A stretch of DNA of 64,000 nucleotides from Hippopus hippopus (Eukaryota; Mollusca; Bivalvia; Cardiida; Cardiidae): assembly GCA_946811185.2 (NCBI GenBank), contig OX328097.1, positions 58,929,063 to 58,993,062 on the forward strand, read 5' to 3'. Below are positions 60,651 to 64,000 of this stretch, piece by piece (position 1 is the first letter of the stretch; each line of letters starts with the position of its first letter). The notes beneath the pieces were generated by a model, which worked only from the letters and a program-made list of their open reading frames with translations, was not told the DNA's origin and ran no database searches. The position numbers and the translations under genes were made by a program.

Positions 60651-63473
60651 GGGGGTAATCGTGTCCTATGTGTCCTTTCCAGAACAAGGCAAACCAATTT
60701 AACTAACAAAATAACACGATATGAGTTCATTCTGTCTTTTTATTTTTCCCACGTCTTTCCCGTTCCAATATAAAAGAACCTTCGAAATTACCCCTATATC
60801 TTGCCGTTTTTATCCAGCATCATGGCACATCAGGTTTGAAAGCCCTATATCTGTTTATATCTACATTTTATTACTGCCTTACTTATTTTCGGATTTCGCA
60901 GTGAGTGTGCGTGGCTGAGTGGTTTAAGTGTTAAACATGTAACGAGGAAGTCTTGGAGCACTTCCCATTGACAGCACTAGACACGTGCCAGTGTTCTTTG
61001 GCAAGACACTGCAGAGCCAAGCCTAACACTAGTAAAAACATGGAAAAACGTGAATAAGTCAGCTTTCGCCGTGACATAGCTACAATAGGGCAGGAGGTGG
61101 CGAAACCTCCATCCTTAGTTATAGACAACATTTGATTTTTCAGTGGAACTTGAAGAAGTTATTGCCCTTTACGGAGAGGAAGCCATTCAGTTTCACCAGA
61201 TGGTCGACAAAATAGCTCTGAACAAGTATGTATATTCCATCAGAAAGGCAATTCCTTCCTTGTTTAACCCTTATCCTGCTGAATGACTTAAATGATACCC
61301 TCAAGTTGATAGTAAGTAACCCAAATGTTGCCCTATCAAAGTTATTTTTTGGGTTAGAAATATCTCCTCATCGGACCGTGTAGATCCAAGATCAGACTGC
61401 ACGTTCTGTGCAGTCTGATCTTGATCTACACTGTCTGCTAAAGGTCTTTGAGTCGCGCTTAGCAGCCTAAGGGTTAAGTAAATAAATAATGGAATGAATT
61501 AACCCTTTATCACACAATCCCGTGTTTCAACGACCCTAGGGAAGAAGAATTTTGGAAACATTTTGGGGGATGAGAAAGTGCTGGTGTTTGTCAATGAATT
61601 AGGTAAGAAAAAACTTGTGGGAAATAGCGAAAATGCTGGTTATTAGCATTTTCTCCTTTTCCTACATGGTTGTCATGGTTTTTCTTCTTCGATACAACAC
61701 GGTATATTTGGTAAAATTTAAATGGTTTAAAACGGTCGTTCCACAGTGTTTCAGGAAACAAGCCTTTGAAGCTCTATTGGTCTATCATGAAACACCAAAA
61801 TTTTCGTTGGTCGATCATTGGCCATCGTTACTAAAAATAGCACATTTGTGCATCGCCTCGTCTCTATATCGTATTTAGTACATGTATACAATATAAAGGC
61901 GATGCGCCAGCGTGCTATTTTTAGTAACGGTGTCCCATGGTCGAGCAATGAAAATGTTGTTTTCCTTTATAAAACAGTGAAACCTCAATGGCCTATGTTC
62001 AGGCATATCACGACGGCCCCGATTACTGTGTTGTTGCTCTGTCTGCGCGTTATTTCATACCCATGATATGTGAAATATGAAGTAACTGTTGAGACTCCTC
62101 ATATACTCCTTGAAACTTGAGATAAAGAACCACTTTTTGACGTATTTTGACAAAATTTCAGTCAAATCAGCGTTCACATATTATACGATCCCTGGTCGTA
62201 TGGACATATTTCTATATTTCAATTTACTAGAACATATCTATCCAGACGGTCGAAATAGGTTGTTTAGTATGTTTACTATTTTTTTTTTTAATTGGATTTA
62301 GTTTTATTTCAATGCAGGTACATGTATATCTATTTGACTTGCTTTGATCCAGTTAATAGAATAAGTGCAATTATGATAATGAGTTTCAGAGTGGATTTTT
62401 GTTTAAGCGAAATACCTGCTTAAAGTGACTGTTTTCGAATTTTTCGGACAACCTTTGTATTCTTGGTATACAGATATATAGGATCTGACATGAGTTGGTT
62501 TTTGAGATAAAATTTTATTAAACGAGTCTACAAAAAATGTTATTAAGCGAGCCTTTGGCGAGCTTAGTTTCATTTTTTGTGGACGAATTTAATAAATTTT
62601 TACCTCAAAAGCCAACGAGTGTCACAGAACTGTATAACAACAATTATTGTCCATAATATGTTAAAGCAGAGGCATACATGTATAATGTGTAGTGAAATTT
62701 ACATGAAGCCTATGCGCTTCTTTCACAGGTACATTACGAACGCAAAATAGTTCCGAAGAAACTTGCATATATTGACTTTGTTTTGAATCTTAAAGTGATT
62801 AAATTAACAGCTTTATCATGATTAAGAATTTTGACCTTTAATTTCCTTCAGGAACCCAGGTCAGCAATGTTTTAGAAATGAAGCGTATAATTACAGAGTG
62901 TTGACCAAATAGAGAGCACTATTTTCTTATCTCACACGTGTGTGAGACAAGAAAATTCGTAATGGCTGTATTACATTGAAAACAAGGGGAGTTATGTGAT
63001 AAAAGACGATTCGTATCAGTGTGCACAACATAGATGTTCAAGAAGATGGCCATGGTTTTACTTTTAGTTCTTTCCTAACAACAATATTTCAGACCTGCCC
63101 ATATTGCATGCATTTGCAGAAGACCAATTGGATTTGACAAAAAGAATGATTGCTATCTTTGAAAGGGTAGAAAACATCATGGAAAAAGGAGAAAATGCTG
63201 CTTACCACCATTTTCTCCTTTTCCCACAATGTTTTCAATACTTATTTTCCTCCTGGGTCCTTAACATTCGGGGTTGTATGGTAAAGGGTTACCCGCATGA
63301 AAGTCCAGCTATGTGTAGCCTTATAATTCGATCCTCTTCTCTGGGATGAGAACAAATTGCATGTTGCTTTGTTTCAGCCCATTTGAAATACGTCGGGTAA
63401 ATGATCAGATGATGAAGATCGAACGGACATTTTTGGACCCTGCGAGTCTACCTGGACGCTCACAGATATATCG
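46795..63473 (+). CDS. NAALADL1: NAALADase-like M28B zinc carboxypeptidase (NAALADL1-like), partial
   Basis: Exons: 46795-46891, 48026-48121, 49375-49460, 50060-50179, 51231-51316, 53530-53593, 55039-55106, 56685-56785, 56945-57035, 57547-57636, 58727-58892, 61144-61225, 63378-63473. All junctions keep frame; about 414 codons. Family zinc ligands are present: His and Asp in [17 protein letters not shown], catalytic Glu-Glu in [12 protein letters not shown], Asp in [11 protein letters not shown], His in [23 protein letters not shown] and GGGSDYGTF, and the lack of the paired arginines of glutamate carboxypeptidase II, favour the NAALADL1 branch. Relatives are type II membrane ectopeptidases. 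The dimerisation region ([15 protein letters not shown]) begins in the last exon seen; the rest lies past 64000. No exon for the membrane anchor or first part of the protease-associated domain was found. Confidence 0.93.
47045..47273. repeat. Family A MITE, full length
   Basis: TTAA at 47045-47048 and 47270-47273, ends CTCTTTACCAAACAAC and GTGTGGTAAAGGG, hairpin at about 47168-47205. Confidence 0.85.
47270..47478. repeat. Family C MITE sharing TTAA with a family A copy
   Basis: It begins TTAACCTGCTAAATAAG at the TTAA that closes the preceding family A copy; hairpin AGATCAGACTGCAG / TGCAGTCTGATCT; the far TTAA is mutated to TTTA. Confidence 0.8.
47630..47885. repeat. Family B MITE copy
   Basis: TGAATGCATCTGCTAAAAGT, AGTCAGCCTGATCAGTTTGC hairpin and the end GATGCATTAAACGTGCTTTG. 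Confidence 0.75.
48167..48252. repeat. CT-rich microsatellite
   Basis: Imperfect (CT)n with TACC interruptions, 46 bp after the donor of the second peptidase exon. Confidence 0.95.
48440..48680. repeat. Family A MITE copy
   Basis: TCTTTCCCAAACGACAAAAT start, hairpin GAGAAAATGCTGGTTACCAG near 48577, end GTGTGGTAAATGG. Confidence 0.75.
49614..49652. repeat. Perfect 19-bp-arm hairpin
   Basis: TTTCTGATTGGCTAAACCA, one central G, then its exact inverse. Each arm holds an inverted CCAAT sequence. Probably the remnant of a small foldback element in a peptidase intron. Confidence 0.8.
50301..50526. repeat. Two-unit tandem repeat with inverted edges
   Basis: Units of about 105 bp (AACTCTCATATTAAAAGACG... 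and AACTCTCACATTAAAAGACG...) share GGAAGCTGCCGAGATTGGCC and GAATAGCCTTTACGAAAAC. The outer edges are inverted (TACGGCCCCTAACTC and GAGTTAGGGGTCGTA). Confidence 0.8.
50540..50735. repeat. Family A MITE, diverged
   Basis: GCATTGCAGACCACCGATAT, then AAAAGGAGAAAATGCTGGTG with a decayed second arm. Confidence 0.55.
50736..50962. repeat. Family A MITE copy
   Basis: CCCTTTACCAAACATTCCCA start, strong hairpin near 50793-50835, end TTTGGTAAAGGGTTAA. Confidence 0.8.
50975..51201. repeat. Family A MITE ending 30 bp before an exon
   Basis: CTTTACCAAACAATCTCGTG start, hairpin GAAAATGCTGGTAACCAGCA near 51040, end TTTGGTAACGTTAAAGAGTT. The peptidase exon at 51231 follows. Confidence 0.75.
51317..51654. 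other. Peptidase intron, nothing recognised
   Basis: No repeat or exon could be supported. Confidence 0.4.
51655..51990. repeat. Two family C/D MITE remnants
   Basis: At about 51655-51780, CAGCGCC start with AGATCAGACTGCACAG / GTGCAATCTGATCT. At 51905-51990, TGCTAAGCGCGACTC with AGACCAGACTGCAC / GTACAGTCTGATCT. Confidence 0.65.
52235..52352. repeat. Family B MITE, short hairpin form
   Basis: ACAAAAAGTATCGATCCAGG and CAGCCTGCGCCGACTGTGCA, then the inverse CGATACTTTTTGCAGATTCA; only the inner palindrome remains. Confidence 0.7.
52353..52954. other. Peptidase intron, little recognised
   Basis: A half family C hairpin (AGATCAAGATCAGACTGCAC) occurs at 52794-52813; otherwise nothing. Confidence 0.4.
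52955..53195. repeat. Family C MITE, diverged
   Basis: TTAACCTTCATTAAATAACT start, then AAGATCAGACTGAACGTTCT, GCAGCCTGATCTCG and GTCCGCAAAAGGTCCTTGAG. Confidence 0.65.
53690..53860. repeat. Family A MITE, diverged
   Basis: Hairpin GAGAAAATGCCGGTAACAGG / CATTTTCTCGC at 53748-53779 with decayed ends. Confidence 0.6.
53861..54485. other. Peptidase intron, nothing recognised
   Basis: No supported exon or repeat. Confidence 0.4.
54490..54702. repeat. Family C MITE, full length
   Basis: CAACCCTTAGCCTGCCAAGC start, hairpin ATCGGACTGCAC/GTGCAGTCCGAT, with complementary G and C changes in both arms, end TTTAGCAGGTTAAGGGTTAA. Confidence 0.8.
54699..54912. repeat. Subfamily D MITE sharing TTAA with family C copy
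   Basis: It begins TTAACTCTTTCAGCGCC and ends near GACGCTGAAAGGATTA. The centre is the family C type hairpin (GTCAGACTGCAC/GTGCAGTCTGAT). The termini differ from family C. Confidence 0.75.
55122..55300. repeat. Family A MITE, left part, 15 bp after a donor
   Basis: TTTAAACCCTTTACCAGAGG begins just after the donor at 55107; the hairpin is broken after GGAGAAAAAACCAG. Confidence 0.6.
55310..55440. repeat. Family B MITE, half copy
   Basis: GTTAATGTACCTGCAAAAAG, TATCGACCTATGTCAGTCTG, then the ATTTTCTGTATATCCAAGGA arm. Confidence 0.6.
55441..55815. repeat. Family B MITE plus adjoining second piece
   Basis: GGCAAAAGGGGGCTGAATGC start, hairpin CAGCCTGCGCAGTCTGCGCA near 55619, end GCATCAAGCCCGC at about 55680. 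A further family B end (AAGATGCATTAAG... CCCCCTTTTTCCAG) follows at 55730-55805. Confidence 0.75.
56000..56240. repeat. Family B MITE copy
   Basis: AAAGGGGACTTAATGCATCT start and GCATTAAGCCCCCTTTTGCC end; the central hairpin is reduced. Confidence 0.75.
56245..56620. repeat. Subfamily D MITE followed by family A MITE
   Basis: Subfamily D (ACTCGACCTTTTTGGACGGT ... TCGCTGAAAAGGCTAA) to about 56413, then family A (ACCCTTTACTATACGACAAA, hairpin GAGAAAATGCTAGTAAGTAG, end GTGTAGCAAAGGTTTAAG). Confidence 0.65.
56848..56905. repeat. Family B MITE end fragment
   Basis: GATACTTTTTGCAGATGCAT and TAGACCCCCTTTTCCCAGAG, about 40 bp upstream of the exon at 56945. Confidence 0.6.
57285..57522. repeat. Family B MITE, 24 bp upstream of an acceptor
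   Basis: GCTCTTTAAAAAAGGATTTT start, GACTGCGCAGGCTGACACGA and the end ATGCATTAAACCACCTTTTC; the exon at 57547 follows. Confidence 0.65.
57795..58035. repeat. Family B MITE copy
   Basis: CTCTGGCGGTTTAATGCATT start, hairpin CAGCCTGCGCGGACTGCACA near 57950, end GATGCATAAAACTCCAACTT. Confidence 0.7.
58205..58445. repeat. Family A MITE copy, internally deleted
   Basis: GCCTCTACCACACAATCGCC start, AGGAGAAAATACTGGTAACC, second hairpin arm missing, end TCCTGGTAAAGACTAA. Confidence 0.6.
58475..58692. repeat. Family A MITE, 34 bp upstream of an acceptor
   Basis: GGTCTTTACCAATAAACTTT start, near-perfect hairpin around 58600 (GAGAAAATGCTGGTCTCCAG), end GTGTGGTAAAGACC. The exon at 58727 follows. Confidence 0.75.
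58916..59162. repeat. Family B MITE, 23 bp after a donor
   Basis: GAGGTTTAATGCATCTGCAA start, hairpin CAGCCTGCGCAGTCCGCGCA, end GATGCATTAAACCCCCTTTT. Confidence 0.75.
59365..60005. repeat. Three family C MITE copies
   Basis: A remnant at about 59370-59435, a short copy at 59690-59790 (hairpin AGATTAGACTGCACAGAACG) and a fuller copy at 59795-60005 beginning TTAACCTTTATCCAGCTAAA with hairpin AGATCAGACTGCACGTTTTG. Confidence 0.7.
60006..60349. other. Peptidase intron, nothing recognised
   Basis: Open frames here do not match the phase of the neighbouring exons, which already join directly. Confidence 0.4.
60350..60650. repeat. Subfamily D MITE fragment running into a GA-rich microsatellite
   Basis: CTTTCAGCGCCAAATATAAG to GGACGGTACAGGACC (about 60350-60462), then GA-rich repeats with GACA interruptions to 60650. 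The long serine/leucine open frames on the minus strand here come from the microsatellite. Confidence 0.85.
60902..61130 (+). repeat. SINE copy
   Basis: Box-A-like GCGTGGCTGAGTGGTTTAAG, later TTCTTTGGCAAGACACTGCA and GCCTAACACTAGTAAAAACA. Its right edge is about 14 bp before the exon at 61144. Confidence 0.6.
61264..61477. repeat. Family C MITE, full length, TTAA-flanked
   Basis: TTAA at 61264-61267 and 61474-61477, ends CCCTTATCCTGCTGAA and AGCAGCCTAAGGG, perfect hairpin around 61404. Confidence 0.85.
61499..61725. repeat. Family A MITE, diverged
   Basis: TTAACCCTTTATCACACAAT start; hairpin GAAAATGCTGGTTATTAGCA near 61630; the right end is lost. Confidence 0.65.
61810..61945. repeat. Short inverted-repeat element
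   Basis: GTTACTAAAAATAGCACATT and GTGCATCGCCT are inverted on the right as AGGCGATGCGCC and GCACGCTATTTTTAGTAAC. Flanking TGGTCGATCA / TGGTCGAGCA extend the symmetry. Confidence 0.7.
62484..62626. repeat. Foldback element, about 143 bp
   Basis: Left TGAGTTGGTTTTTGAGATAA and CTACAAAAAATG are inverted on the right as CATTTTTTGTGGACG and TTACCTCAAAAGCCAACGA. Confidence 0.7.
62627..63074. other. Peptidase intron with one strong palindrome
   Basis: TCTCACACGTGTGTGAGA (centred about 62941) extends to TTTTCTTA/ACAAGAAAA with one mismatch. CACGTG is an E-box sequence, but there is no evidence of function. Confidence 0.5.
63075..63292. repeat. Family A MITE copy
   Basis: Left end lacks a clear TTAA; hairpin GAGAAAATGCTGCTTACCAC near 63189; end GTATGGTAAAGGGTTA. 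Confidence 0.75.
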
Positions 63474-63487
63474 GTATCACACGGAAT

Positions 63488-63712
63488 ACGTGTGCCATGT
63501 TCGGTGAAAAGGGGTTTAATTCATCTGCAAAAAGGGCCGAAATTTTTGCTATTATTCAATTTTCTGCCTGTCAAAGCACCATTCTATTTCATGATTTATT
63601 CGGTTGTTAGACAAACTGGATTTCATGGATCCATGATACTGTGATGACTTGCCTAATATCATGCATCACAGAGATGCATTAAGCCCCCTTTTTCAAGAGC
63701 ATGGCTGACATA
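63488..63712. repeat. Family B MITE, 14 bp after a donor
   Basis: GTGAAAAGGGGTTTAATTCA start, internal hairpin lost, end GATGCATTAAGCCCCCTTTT. It follows the last visible peptidase exon. Confidence 0.75.
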
Positions 63713-64000
63713 TATTGTGTTATTGCTTTCCCGTTGCTTGTACTTGTTTCAAGCTGCGTTGGAAAATTTGGTATTTTGCAATGCCGAAGATCGAGCGAGA
63801 TTTCAAAATTTTCTTAAGCAGCGAGAAACATATATAAGCCTTAGAAAGTATTTACTATATATGATTCTTTTTATTGTATGCCTACATTCTTTAGCAACAG
63901 ATTATTGCAATTATTCAAATTTTTTACTTTAAGATAGTGGAGCAAAAACTGATAAAGCGAGTGATAACACCTTCTTTAATGAACGGCGCATGAATATTAT

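Noticed and set aside
60229..60730. Serine/leucine-rich open frames on the minus strand up to 152 codons
   Set aside because: Produced by the GA/CT microsatellite; low complexity in several frames.

Overview
The window is eukaryotic. It is AT-rich, gene-poor and dominated by short repeats, and it carries intron-split genes with clean GT/AG junctions. The mix of a C-type lectin, tRNA-headed SINEs, a Penelope-like element, mariners and long-hairpin MITEs, together with Helitron-like elements starting TTAGCTCACCTGAGCAC, points to a mollusc, most likely a bivalve. That placement is inference from repeat character; no species is claimed.

Four genes can be read. (1) 6578-14685, plus strand: the last two exons of a long-form C-type lectin domain gene, split by a 7.7-kb intron. 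(2) 17703-28174, plus: five phase-matched exons of a protein I do not recognise (296 residues visible, 5' end missing). (3) 33164-43884, minus: a complete seven-exon gene for V-type proton ATPase subunit D (ATP6V1D, 248 residues). (4) 46795-63473, plus: thirteen exons of an M28B zinc carboxypeptidase closest to NAALADL1. It has all metal-ligand motifs, but no N-terminal exons were found and the C-terminal end lies beyond the window. The four are unrelated in function, and nothing suggests an operon-like or pathway cluster.

The rest is mobile DNA. I use these names. Family A: about 34 copies, TTAA-flanked, ends CCCTTTACCA, with an AGAAAATGCTGGT/ACCAGCATTTTCT hairpin. Family B: about 16 copies, ends near GCATTAAGCCCCCTTTT, with a CAGCCTGCGC/GCGCAGGCTG hairpin. 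Family C, with subfamily D: about 20 copies, mostly TTAA-flanked, with an AGATCAGACTGCAC/GTGCAGTCTGATCT hairpin. Family E: 80-bp inverted repeats at a TA site. Family R: a ~340-bp element making 9-bp target duplications. Family F: foldback element. Family H: Helitron-like elements carrying tandem arrays. There are also SINEs, two mariner copies and a Penelope-like fragment.

The most informative stretch is 8.2-14.1 kb, inside the lectin intron. Three R insertions each made their own 9-bp duplication. Unequal crossing-over between two of them then produced a nearly perfect 2.37-kb tandem duplication, whose middle R copy carries one flank from each parent. Other notable signals are MITE pairs sharing one TTAA, MITEs lying within tens of bases of splice sites or the ATP6V1D stop codon, and covarying termini in the Helitron-like elements. 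I did not find a convincing undescribed cellular system; the unrecognised five-exon gene and the R and H families are the best candidates for new description.
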